Positions 1 through 5,878 of a DNA stretch of 6,042 nt are shown here, in pieces. Numbering within the stretch: the first letter of the stretch is position 1; each line of letters begins with the position of its first letter. The DNA is from Candidatus Parepulonipiscium sp. PG-Nun2H_MBin03 (GTDB lineage Bacteria; Bacillota; Clostridia; Lachnospirales; Cellulosilyticaceae). The notes beneath the pieces were generated by a model. The model was not told where the DNA came from and did not search any database. It saw nothing but the letters and a program-made list of their open reading frames with translations. The stretch spans positions 1-6,042 of the forward strand of contig MDJN01000218.1 of the NCBI GenBank assembly GCA_001995005.1. Reading direction: 5' to 3'. The position numbers and the translations under genes were made by a program.

Positions 1-69
1 TGCTATTTGGGTTACGTCCTTCTAACAATGTTTTAAGGTAATTAAGCGTGTGTCCAGAATCTATTATAT
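1..69 (-). repeat. Duplicate copy of an internal hpt segment (69 bp, direct repeat)
   Basis: These 69 bases are identical, base for base, to 297-365 inside hpt, in the same orientation, at an offset of 296. The match ends at 69/70 (A at 70 against C at 366); its other end is hidden by the window edge, so the true copy may be longer. The segment corresponds to hpt codons 97-120, which include the PRPP-binding motif, but there is no start codon or remainder of hpt here. On the minus strand it follows directly after the beginning of an ftsH-like frame and interrupts it. It is either a tandem duplication or an assembly or amplification chimera. Confidence 0.95.
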
Positions 70-114
70 AATAACTAAATAAATTATAAGACTACCTTTT
101 GATTTTCCTTTCAA
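64..114 (-). pseudogene. ftsH: Start of ftsH, broken after 16 codons by the hpt duplicate
   Basis: Reading leftwards from hpt, a GGAG at 125-122 lies 7 bases before a TTG at 114-112. The frame reads MKGKSKGSLIIYLVII and then TAA (66-64). A few lysines followed by a hydrophobic run is how FtsH, the membrane-anchored AAA+ zinc metalloprotease, begins (short cytoplasmic tail, then first membrane helix). FtsH is the expected next gene after tilS-hpt in Firmicutes. The last codons lie in the 69-bp copy of hpt (junction at 69/70), so the frame is lost there. No ATPase or protease part is present. Identification rests on gene order plus the N-terminal pattern, as 16 residues are too few for homology. 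If the junction is an assembly artefact, the real chromosome probably continues into an intact ftsH. Confidence 0.6.
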
Positions 115-132
115 TTTGTTTCTCCAATCTGT

Positions 133-654
133 TTATATATTTTTGTTGACTGCTATATAAGGAAGGTTTCGATAGTTTTGGTTATAGTCTAGCCCGTAGC
201 CAACTACAAATTTATTTGGTATTGTAAAACCAACATAATCAACATCCACAGTAACAGTTCTAGTTTCAGGTTTATCTAATAATGTACATAATTTAATGCT
301 ATTTGGGTTACGTCCTTCTAACAATGTTTTAAGGTAATTAAGCGTGTGTCCAGAATCTATTATATCTTCAACAATTAAAATGTCACGTCCATCCAATGGC
401 TCGTCAAAATCTTTTACAATTTTTACTACCCCGCTGCTAACGGTAGCACTACCATAGCTAGAAACAGACATAAAGTCCATCTGAACAGGAATACTCATGC
501 GCTTAGCAAGGTCGCACATAAACATTACGCCACCTTTTAATATACATAACATCAGTACTTCTTTACCATCATAATCTTTAGAAATTTGCTCACCCAATTC
601 TTTTATTCTTTGTTGCAATTGCTCCTCACTAATTAACACTTCTAGATCCATCAT
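133..654 (-). CDS. hpt: Hypoxanthine (guanine) phosphoribosyltransferase
   Basis: This cytosolic purine-salvage enzyme transfers the phosphoribosyl group of PRPP to hypoxanthine or guanine, giving IMP or GMP. The 173 residues match the usual length of bacterial HPRTs. Visible motifs are the pyrophosphate-binding loop LKGG (39-42), the flexible-loop SSYG (65-68), the PRPP signature ILIVEDIIDSGHTL (92-105) with the acidic pair E96/D97 and D100, DKPE (127-130), and the purine-recognition segment NKFVVGYGLDYNQ (147-159). The gene starts 12 bases after the tilS stop. Two tandem AGGAGG sequences (668-663, overlapping the tilS stop, and 665-660) precede two adjacent ATGs (654 and 651). Each ATG has one AGGAGG 8 bases away, so the exact start is ambiguous by one codon. 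Tight spacing implies co-transcription and perhaps translational coupling with tilS. Codons 97-120 are duplicated at 1-69. Confidence 0.97.
   Translation of the reverse strand: MMDLEVLISEEQLQQRIKELGEQISKDYDGKEVLMLCILKGGVMFMCDLAKRMSIPVQMDFMSVSSYGSATVSSGVVKIVKDFDEPLDGRDILIVEDIIDSGHTLNYLKTLLEGRNPNSIKLCTLLDKPETRTVTVDVDYVGFTIPNKFVVGYGLDYNQNYRNLPYIAVNKNI
297..365 (-). repeat. Parent copy of the 69-bp repeat, inside hpt
   Basis: This is the in-gene copy of the segment found again at 1-69. It encodes the PRPP-motif region of Hpt (codons 97-120, from within D97 to the first base of codon 120). Because the reading frame around it is intact and conserved, this copy is the original and the one at the window edge is the derived or artefactual one. 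Confidence 0.95.
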
Positions 655-666
655 ATATTCCTCCTC

Positions 667-2040
667 CTATGGGGTGTGTGATTTGTACTTGATTTCTAGC
701 ACATTTTTAGTTTGGTTATTAATATAATAGTCACAATTAATCATGTATCCTACTATATATATAACATTATTTTCATCTACAATTAAAGGGATTTGACTTT
801 TTTTATGCAAAGGTATTTTATTATTGATAAATATCTTCTTAATTTTTTGAGTACCATTTGGAGTTTTTATCGTATCTCCTTCTAATTTACTACGAATTTG
901 TAGACCATTTTTTATTTTATCATAATCAATGTATTTAGTATATACATTTTCGTGTGGTTTTAAAAGAGTTTTTGAAATGTTTTTTAATTTTGTAAGTGTA
1001 ATGGTATAATCCTTAAATATATTATCACCTAATTGTAAAGAACATGTGGTTATTGGAGCAATATGTTTGTTAGTAAAAACCAAACTATGTGAAGTTTTTA
1101 TAAGTAATATTTCTGCCGGAAAATCTAACTTTTTCCCAGAACTTGCACTGTTAACAAATTGGATGGCAATATTTACATGTTTTGTACTAATATTATATGA
1201 TGTTCCAATTAATTTTACTAATACTTCAAGGATTAGTTTTTTCTGAATATATGTTTTTTCAAGATTAAAAGCAATTAAGTCAATATTGTATGAGCTAGAG
1301 TCATAAGTAACATATTTGGCTATACATATATCAATGTAGCTTTGTAAAAATTCTTCTTCTTCTTTATATAGTTCTCTATGCTCTAATAATGTATGCACTA
1401 TATTTTTATTTATGTGTTTTGAAATATAAGGTAATACATCAAGGCGTAACTTATTTCTGGTGTATATACTCAACATATTTGTGCTATCCGTTTTATATTC
1501 TATATTATATTGTTTACAATAAAATTCAATTTCGTCTCTGCTTAGGCATAGAATGGGACGAATTATATTATCTCGTTTTTCCAAAATGCCCCGCAGCCCT
1601 CTGACATCTGTTCCACGCAAAAACCGCATCAGCATAGTTTCAACTTGGTCATTTGCATTATGTGCAGTGGCTATTTTAGTGGTAGGGGTGTTGGCTAAAG
1701 AATTAAAAAATTCATAACGAATTTGCCTTCCGCATTCTTCTGAGGAAATCTTTTTTGCACGAGCTATTTTTTCTACATCGCTTTCTAAAGAATTAAATTC
1801 TACGCCTAGATTTTTGCAAGTTTGCCGAACAAACTCCATATCGGAACTAGCCTCTTGACGCATCATATGATTTATATGAGCGACTCTGAGTTTTATTTTA
1901 AATCGCTCTTTATATTTAGCAAGGTAGTAAAGTAGCATCATAGAATCGGCACCACCAGAGACGCCCACTATAACTTCACAATTTTTGGGTATTAAATTAT
2001 TTGTTGTAATATAAGTATAAATTTTCTCTTCTATATGCAT
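667..2040 (-). CDS. tilS: tRNA(Ile)-lysidine synthetase TilS
   Basis: TilS uses ATP to attach lysine to C34 of the CAU-anticodon tRNA-Ile, switching it from reading AUG to reading AUA; it is essential in most bacteria. The N-terminal PP-loop ATPase domain shows SGGADS (28-33), VAHINH (53-58), the CGRQIRYEFF segment (about 103-112), AHNANDQVETMLMRFLRG (about 126-143) and RNKLR (195-199). The rest (about 230-457) fits the linker and C-terminal TilS domains. I chose the ATG at 2040 (457 residues) because AAGGA at 2052-2048 lies 7 bases upstream. The longer frame from a TTG at 2064 has no ribosome binding site and would cover this one. The family normally begins just ahead of the PP-loop, as here. 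The stop (669-667) overlaps the hpt ribosome binding site. It lies in its usual place between spoIIE and hpt. AUA is common in this AT-rich sequence, so the enzyme should be in heavy use. Confidence 0.96.
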   Translation of the reverse strand: MHIEEKIYTYITTNNLIPKNCEVIVGVSGGADSMMLLYYLAKYKERFKIKLRVAHINHMMRQEASSDMEFVRQTCKNLGVEFNSLESDVEKIARAKKISSEECGRQIRYEFFNSLANTPTTKIATAHNANDQVETMLMRFLRGTDVRGLRGILEKRDNIIRPILCLSRDEIEFYCKQYNIEYKTDSTNMLSIYTRNKLRLDVLPYISKHINKNIVHTLLEHRELYKEEEEFLQSYIDICIAKYVTYDSSSYNIDLIAFNLEKTYIQKKLILEVLVKLIGTSYNISTKHVNIAIQFVNSASSGKKLDFPAEILLIKTSHSLVFTNKHIAPITTCSLQLGDNIFKDYTITLTKLKNISKTLLKPHENVYTKYIDYDKIKNGLQIRSKLEGDTIKTPNGTQKIKKIFINNKIPLHKKSQIPLIVDENNVIYIVGYMINCDYYINNQTKNVLEIKYKSHTP

Positions 2041-2047
2041 TCTAAAA

Positions 2048-2052
2048 TCCTT
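2048..2052 (-). promoter_or_regulatory. Ribosome binding site deciding the tilS start
   Basis: AAGGA on the minus strand with a 7-base spacer to the ATG at 2040. No purine-rich site precedes the alternative upstream TTG at 2064. Confidence 0.75.
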
Positions 2053-2070
2053 TTTATCTAGCAATATGAC

Positions 2071-2115
2071 ATATTAATAGAGGAGTTGAGCGGTACTCAT
2101 ATCTCCTCTTAATAT
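2071..2115 (-). promoter_or_regulatory. Long hairpin just upstream of tilS
   Basis: An imperfect inverted repeat occupies the gap between the small membrane-protein gene and tilS. The outer arms (2071-2085 and 2103-2115) pair through ATATTAA and GAGGAG with a two-base bulge. The inner arms TGAG (2087-2090) and CTCA (2096-2099) enclose a CGGTA loop. No run of T follows on either strand, so it is not a standard intrinsic terminator. It could be an RNA processing or stability element, an attenuating structure, or an mRNA 3'-end protector for the upstream genes. The tilS ribosome binding site lies about 19 bases downstream and outside the stem. Function is unknown. Confidence 0.55.
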
Positions 2116-2181
2116 TCATAACAAAAACTTAATATATAAAATAATAACACAAACAAACGAAGTCTGCAAGGCTAAAATATA

Positions 2182-2487
2182 TCACGCTATAAGACAAAAT
2201 ATTAATAAGATAGCAAGTATTGCTAAGCTTATATAACAAAAAGATTCTATTTTATCATAGCTGTTTTTTGTATCTGTAACTTTTTTATTATATATATTTT
2301 TTGAGATAGTTGGCATAGTTTGTCTATATTCCGTATATCCTTTAAGTTTCATATGTTTACCAATTAATTCATCCGCAAAGAGTGATAAATTTTTTGGTGT
2401 GCTACCTATGTAGCCATCTTTTATTCTAAATGTAGCATCTTCGTACCAATCTGAATCCGTTCCTTTTATATAAATATCTTTAGCCAT
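2182..2487 (-). CDS. Hypothetical protein with a C-terminal membrane anchor
   Basis: I do not recognise this 101-residue protein. The N-terminal 80 residues are hydrophilic and begin MAKDIYIKGTDSDWYED; residues 83-101 (FCYISLAILAILLIFCLIA) form one hydrophobic helix ending at the C-terminus, so it looks like a tail-anchored cytoplasmic domain. The ATG at 2487 is chosen because GGAGG (2496-2492) precedes it with a short 4-base spacer. A longer frame reaching 2565 would run into the natural 3' end of spoIIE (2546) and has no ribosome binding site. It lies 58 bases after the full-length spoIIE frame and about 140 bases before tilS, so it is probably in the same operon. Bacillus carries yabS and yabT between spoIIE and tilS, but I see no resemblance. 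The single TGG Trp codon (W14) is ordinary. After its TGA stop the frame stays open for 21 more codons, probably by chance. Confidence 0.65.
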   Translation of the reverse strand: MAKDIYIKGTDSDWYEDATFRIKDGYIGSTPKNLSLFADELIGKHMKLKGYTEYRQTMPTISKNIYNKKVTDTKNSYDKIESFCYISLAILAILLIFCLIA

Positions 2488-2545
2488 AACTCCTCCAATT
2501 CTGTTTTTAAAAGTATTGACTAAAGTAGTATATTTTAAACAAATT

Positions 2546-2671
2546 CTATATTTTTTCCCAGACACAACCAGAAACTACGGTCATGTCATCGCTATAATCA
2601 CCGGCCAATAGCATTCGGCTTTTTTGTAATAGATACTCAGAAAGGGCAGTAGGGTCCCGCAGGTCTCTTTC
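2546..2671 (-). pseudogene. spoIIE: Detached C-terminal end of spoIIE after an in-frame TGA
   Basis: The 41 codons after the TGA at 2674-2672 continue in the same frame to a TAG at 2548-2546 and are clearly SpoIIE. They begin ERDLRDPTALSEYLL, which resembles the NDPQEIADLL helix of B. subtilis SpoIIE, and contain SDDMTVV, the final PP2C motif in which an aspartate binds the catalytic metal. They end VWEKI. No start codon with a ribosome binding site precedes them, so they can only be made by readthrough of the TGA, or if the TGA is a sequencing error. The longer frame that starts at 2565 and continues into the next gene is in another frame and unrelated. Confidence 0.85.
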
Positions 2672-4891
2672 TCAAATAAATTCTTTAAAGGCTTCTTCTC
2701 TGCCTAGTGCATCGGTATTTGTAGAAAGCAAGCCGTCTGTTACCATGATTATAATGTCGCCGTATTCAAGCTGTATATTATGAATTTCTATATCAGCATC
2801 TTTTATTATGCCAACAGGTAGACTTTCGGACTTGATTGTAAAAATTTCGTTTCCTCTTAATATAAAAGTAGTAGCGGCACCAGCTTTTAAAATTTTGGCA
2901 ATGCCGGTTGAGGTATCAATTATAGTTACATCAACTGTAGAAAAAACTTCATGTTGTTGTCTTAATACTAATGTAGAATTGATAAGCTTAAGTGAAGCTT
3001 CTGGACTAAGTCCAGCTTCCATAAATTCTTCTAGCATTTCTATAGTAATTTTGCTTTCAGTTCGAGCAAGCTCACCGCTGCCCATACCGTCTGCAACTGC
3101 CATTAAATATTTGCCATTTTCTAATTGCATAAAGCTATATACATCTCCTGATATATCTCCTTTGGCACATATAGCAGCACCTGCTAAAACACCATATTTT
3201 TGTTGCAAAACTACGCTAAAATAGCAACCTACCGAATTACATAAATGCTTTTTTAATTCTAATTTTAGACTCAGTGCTTTGTTTAGAGTTTTTATAATAT
3301 CGGAGTCAATTCCCTCTTTTTGATGGCAATATTTTGTATATATATCCAGTAATTTTAACTCACCATCTTTTTCCAAAATCAGTAAATCATGAACTTTAAT
3401 ACCAATTGATTCCAAAGCTTCTCTTGCCGTTTTTTCCATCTCCTTGTTAAAAACTACTTCTTTAGTTAATTCTTCGGTTATATTATCTATGCTATTTGCA
3501 ACAACTTCCATTTGCTGCCCCATAAGCATTTTAGTTTCTGCAATCTTATTTTCTGAAATTAATTTTTGTCTTGCAATGTCTAGCCTAAAACTGAGAGTCG
3601 AAGCAAAAGATTCAGCACGCTTACAATTAAGCTTAAATTTTGGTGGAATATCCCCTTTTAATAATTTTCCTTGAGTTTGTGCAATGGCTATCATGTCAAG
3701 ACTCATTTTATACATGTTAACAGCATCATCTTCCCAACAGAAGGTGCGCAAATTACATTGGTTACATAATTTTGATAAAGTCTCTTCTATAATATTATCT
3801 GCTTTTTGCTTATCAAGCGTAGATTTTACAAACTGTTCTTTATTAAAGGAAACGCCTAGCTTATAAAAAGCTTGTTTAAAGTGGTCTAGACGGTTTATAA
3901 CCATTTCTTGTATATGTATCATATGGTGTTGTTCATCTTGCTCAATCCTCTTTTCACTAAACCAATTTGCTAAGCCAAAATATCGTGTAGGGATAAGTAA
4001 ACTGATTATAGCAGCCACAAAGTATGAACCCATAAGAGGCATATCTATTACGCTTGCATTAAATATAACATACCCTAACATTTGGCCGATGCCCATTCCT
4101 AAAATAACCCAAATTCTGCCTAAAGGTATAAATAATCCAGCGACTATGACGCTTGTACTATATATTAAACAAAAATTAACGGGTATGTAATTTATCATAG
4201 TTAACATACCACCTATCAAAACACTAACAGTTACAGCTAGGTTTATACCGCCTAAATATGTAATAGCAATTAAAAATATAAAAACAAGAATATCCCTAAA
4301 ATATATTTCTATAAATATTGGCACCTCTATGTAAAAATCTATAAACCCCATAAGTATGGCAATAAACATAAAGAGTAAACTAGTAGCTTCTTTTTGAGTC
4401 AATACATAGCTTCTATTTTCTAATAGAGCATTAACTCCAAAGCTTAATAGTACAACTAGCATAGCAGAAACTAAACATTCTAGTAATACGGTTGCAAAAC
4501 CAATTAAGTTAAATCCACTTAGTACCAATGCACTTGTTTTTACTATAAAAACAGAGGCAACTAATATTACTGTTTGATTTATTTGTCTAAATTTTATGCC
4601 AGACTTTGTCATAATACTTCTAAATATAATTATAAATCCAGAAATAACTAAGTAATACATGGCAAAAAAATTAAATATGGAAATTGATACAAAGCCTAAT
4701 AATATAAATAAACTTGTCCAATTTCTAATTTTTATGTCTTTATAATTAGTGGCAAGATATGCCACACCTAAAGTATAATACTGAGCCCCTATGCCGACTC
4801 TGGCAAACATAAAACCGCATATACATAAAATTATTTGAGTAATCATGACTCTATTATTACTTGATTGTATTTTTTCTACTATTTTTTCCAT
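2672..4891 (-). CDS. spoIIE: Stage II sporulation protein E (PP2C phosphatase), cut short by TGA
   Basis: SpoIIE sits at the polar septum and dephosphorylates the anti-anti-sigma factor SpoIIAA, which frees sigma-F in the forespore. Residues about 15-300 are a run of roughly ten membrane helices. A soluble middle region follows, with a cysteine group C376, C379, C385 (LCNQCNLRTFCW). The C-terminal phosphatase domain shows SGD (581-583), VADGMGSG with catalytic D601, and VTDGLL with D719. The start is the ATG at 4891, since GGAGG at 4904-4900 lies 8 bases upstream; the frame is open to 4957 but without a ribosome binding site. The product stops at residue 739, before the DDMT motif. The full frame to 2546 would be 781 residues, close to the family norm (B. 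subtilis about 827). As written the phosphatase should be inactive. Four Trp codons in this stretch are TGG and no other in-frame TGA occurs, so a changed genetic code is unlikely. First gene of the leftward operon. Confidence 0.93.
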   Translation of the reverse strand: MEKIVEKIQSSNNRVMITQIILCICGFMFARVGIGAQYYTLGVAYLATNYKDIKIRNWTSLFILLGFVSISIFNFFAMYYLVISGFIIIFRSIMTKSGIKFRQINQTVILVASVFIVKTSALVLSGFNLIGFATVLLECLVSAMLVVLLSFGVNALLENRSYVLTQKEATSLLFMFIAILMGFIDFYIEVPIFIEIYFRDILVFIFLIAITYLGGINLAVTVSVLIGGMLTMINYIPVNFCLIYSTSVIVAGLFIPLGRIWVILGMGIGQMLGYVIFNASVIDMPLMGSYFVAAIISLLIPTRYFGLANWFSEKRIEQDEQHHMIHIQEMVINRLDHFKQAFYKLGVSFNKEQFVKSTLDKQKADNIIEETLSKLCNQCNLRTFCWEDDAVNMYKMSLDMIAIAQTQGKLLKGDIPPKFKLNCKRAESFASTLSFRLDIARQKLISENKIAETKMLMGQQMEVVANSIDNITEELTKEVVFNKEMEKTAREALESIGIKVHDLLILEKDGELKLLDIYTKYCHQKEGIDSDIIKTLNKALSLKLELKKHLCNSVGCYFSVVLQQKYGVLAGAAICAKGDISGDVYSFMQLENGKYLMAVADGMGSGELARTESKITIEMLEEFMEAGLSPEASLKLINSTLVLRQQHEVFSTVDVTIIDTSTGIAKILKAGAATTFILRGNEIFTIKSESLPVGIIKDADIEIHNIQLEYGDIIIMVTDGLLSTNTDALGREEAFKEFI

Positions 4892-4899
4892 AGTTATGC

Positions 4900-4904
4900 C
4901 CTCC
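4900..4904 (-). promoter_or_regulatory. Ribosome binding site of spoIIE
   Basis: GGAGG, within GGGAGGG, 8 bases before the ATG at 4891. It fixes the start 22 codons inside the longest open frame. Confidence 0.85.
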
Positions 4905-4916
4905 CTTACTATGCTT

Positions 4917-4949
4917 AGTATACATTTTTTAGAAGTAATATTTTGTAAA
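4917..4949 (-). promoter_or_regulatory. Candidate spoIIE promoter with a 21-base spacer
   Basis: On the minus strand TTTACA (4949-4944, five of six matches to TTGACA) and TATACT (4922-4917, five of six to TATAAT) are separated by 21 bases. This is longer than the usual 17. In B. subtilis the Spo0A-activated, sigma-A-dependent spoIIE and spoIIG promoters are known for spacers of about this length, so the spacing supports the call instead of weakening it. The start point would be near 4910, a few bases before the ribosome binding site, giving a leader of about 20 bases. AT-rich DNA yields chance matches, so this is an inference. Confidence 0.45.
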
Positions 4950-4975
4950 TTTACCAAATATTAGTAAAAAAATTT

Positions 4976-4982
4976 TTTGACA
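4976..4982 (-). promoter_or_regulatory. Possible Spo0A box upstream of spoIIE
   Basis: TGTCAAA on the minus strand differs at one position from the Spo0A box TGTCGAA. It lies about 27 bases beyond the putative -35 element, roughly at -69, a plausible place for an activator. One weak 7-base match alone is not strong evidence. Confidence 0.25.
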
Positions 4983-4996
4983 AAATATCAGTAAAA

Positions 4997-5024
4997 TAGA
5001 CCTGTCATATAGTCTTGATATAAT
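4997..5024 (+). promoter_or_regulatory. Candidate promoter of the peptidyl-prolyl isomerase gene
   Basis: TATAAT at 5019-5024 is a perfect -10 and is preceded by TGA (5016-5018), forming an extended -10. TAGACC at 4997-5002 matches four of six -35 positions with a 16-base spacer. The predicted start near 5031 gives a leader of about 90 bases that holds the dyads described separately. A TTGACA at 4977-4982 has no good -10 at normal spacing. Confidence 0.55.
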
Positions 5025-5044
5025 TCTATTCATTTAAAATTATT

Positions 5045-5063
5045 TTGTAAGAAGCGTTTACAA
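5045..5063 (+). promoter_or_regulatory. Leader hairpin of the isomerase mRNA
   Basis: TTGTAA (5045-5050) and TTACAA (5058-5063) form a 6-bp stem around a 7-base loop. Its right arm lies inside the segment that can instead pair with codons 6-10 of the gene, so the two structures exclude each other. Confidence 0.4.
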
Positions 5064-5070
5064 CTGCTAT

Positions 5071-5084
5071 TATTAATGTTAATA
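5071..5084. promoter_or_regulatory. Small palindrome in the isomerase leader (operator-like)
   Basis: TATTAA-TG-TTAATA is a perfect 6-2-6 inverted repeat located between the promoter and the ribosome binding site. It may be a protein-binding site, but it is pure A/T in the arms and could be chance. Confidence 0.25.
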
Positions 5085-5110
5085 TAGGAATTAAAATATC
5101 TTGATTATTA

Positions 5111-5115
5111 AGGAG
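5111..5115 (+). promoter_or_regulatory. Ribosome binding site deciding the isomerase start
   Basis: AGGAG with a 6-base spacer to the ATG at 5122. The frame is open from a TTG at 5101, but that TTG lies upstream of this site and has none of its own. Confidence 0.85.
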
Positions 5116-5121
5116 AATATA

Positions 5122-5862
5122 ATGGAAAATAAAGTCATAGCAGTTGTAAACAATAGGAATATTACAGAACTAGATATGGAAAAGTTATTGGTTTCACTAG
5201 GTCATAACGCTCCTGCATTTCAAAATGAGTCAGGAAAGAAGAAGCTAATTGATGAACTAGTAGCTCAAGAACTTCTTTATTCTGATGCTATAGATCATAA
5301 TTTTGATGATGAAGAACAGTTTAAAGAAGCATTAAAAGAGATGGAAGACACTTTGCTTAAGCAATATGCTTTAAATAAACTATTAGCTAATATCACTGTG
5401 ACAGAAGATGAGTTAAGAGAGTACTTTAATGAACATCCACAAATGTTTATAAGTGGCAAAAAAGCAAGAGCAAGCCATATATTGGTGGATACACAAGAAA
5501 AAGCAGAAGATATAATTAAGCAAATAAACGATGGGAAAAGCTTTGAGGATGCAGCTAAAGAATTTTCAAGCTGTCCATCAGGCAAAAATGGCGGAAACTT
5601 AAGTGAGTTTGGCCCAGGGGCTATGGTTCCTGAATTTGAGCAGGCTGCATTTGCACTGAATATAGGAGAGGTAAGCTCACCAGTTAAAACTCAATTTGGA
5701 TATCATATTATTAAATTACACAATAAACAAGAAGCACAAAATCCTGAATTTGAAAATGTGGTAGATACCGTAAGAGAAACTTATACCAATATAAAGCGTC
5801 AACAAATATATACTAATAAAATTAATGAGTTAAAACAACAATACACAGTAGAAATTTTATAA
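5122..5862 (+). CDS. Parvulin-type peptidyl-prolyl cis-trans isomerase, cytoplasmic
   Basis: The 246-residue protein catalyses cis-trans isomerisation of bonds before proline and probably acts as a folding helper. An N-terminal, mostly helical SurA/PrsA-like region (about 1-110) precedes a parvulin domain (about 114-201) that closely follows E. coli parvulin: H119 in ASHILV, C151 in CPSGK, GGNLSEF (157-163), MVPEFEQAAF (168-177) and TQFGYHIIKL with H195. A charged C-terminal helix follows. It has neither a signal peptide nor a lipobox, so unlike the exported lipoprotein PrsA it should stay in the cytosol; signal-less relatives of this size are common in Clostridia. The start is the ATG at 5122, next to AGGAG. 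It is transcribed away from spoIIE, has its own promoter, and ends in a strong terminator, so it is probably monocistronic. The leader dyads suggest possible control of translation. Confidence 0.93.
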   Translation: MENKVIAVVNNRNITELDMEKLLVSLGHNAPAFQNESGKKKLIDELVAQELLYSDAIDHNFDDEEQFKEALKEMEDTLLKQYALNKLLANITVTEDELREYFNEHPQMFISGKKARASHILVDTQEKAEDIIKQINDGKSFEDAAKEFSSCPSGKNGGNLSEFGPGAMVPEFEQAAFALNIGEVSSPVKTQFGYHIIKLHNKQEAQNPEFENVVDTVRETYTNIKRQQIYTNKINELKQQYTVEIL

Positions 5863-5878
5863 TCTATAAGTTATAATT

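Larger units (their letters stand above)
5056..5151 (+). repeat. 15-bp inverted repeat spanning the leader and codons 6-10 of the isomerase gene
   Basis: GTTTACAACTGCTAT at 5056-5070 is the exact reverse complement of 5137-5151, which encodes residues I6-N10. In the mRNA these could form a 15-bp stem. The 66-base loop would hold the ribosome binding site (5111-5115) and start codon (5122). Pairing breaks at both ends of the 15 bases. The complementarity is direct observation; a regulatory role is inference. Confidence 0.7.

Noticed and set aside
1046..1604. Plus-strand open frames of 66 and 71 codons
   Set aside because: They lie antisense to tilS, have no convincing ribosome binding sites and encode low-complexity sequence; they are shadows of the real gene.
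2077..2103. A possible leader peptide (MSTAQLLY) upstream of tilS
   Set aside because: The purine-rich AAGAGGAG ends only two bases before its ATG, too close for normal initiation, and its bases are explained by the hairpin.
2076..2674. TGA might be read as tryptophan: spoIIE continues past a TGA, and the small gene's TGA (2184-2182) is followed by 21 hydrophobic codons, another TGA, and 13 codons to TAA
   Set aside because: All visible Trp codons in the window (four in the main spoIIE frame, one in its tail, one in the small gene, one in the SEC-C gene) are TGG and no other gene contains TGA. In an AT-rich genome with that reassignment TGA would be frequent. Hydrophobic codons are also expected by chance in T-rich sequence.
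2808..3866. Three plus-strand open frames opposite spoIIE
   Set aside because: All are antisense to a well-supported conserved gene and show no motif of their own.
4977..4982. TTGACA as the -35 of the isomerase promoter
   Set aside because: No acceptable -10 lies 16-18 bases downstream; the extended -10 at 5016-5024 pairs better with 4997-5002.
5295..5585. 96-codon minus-strand frame inside the isomerase gene
   Set aside because: Serine- and leucine-rich mirror of a conserved parvulin coding sequence, without a ribosome binding site.
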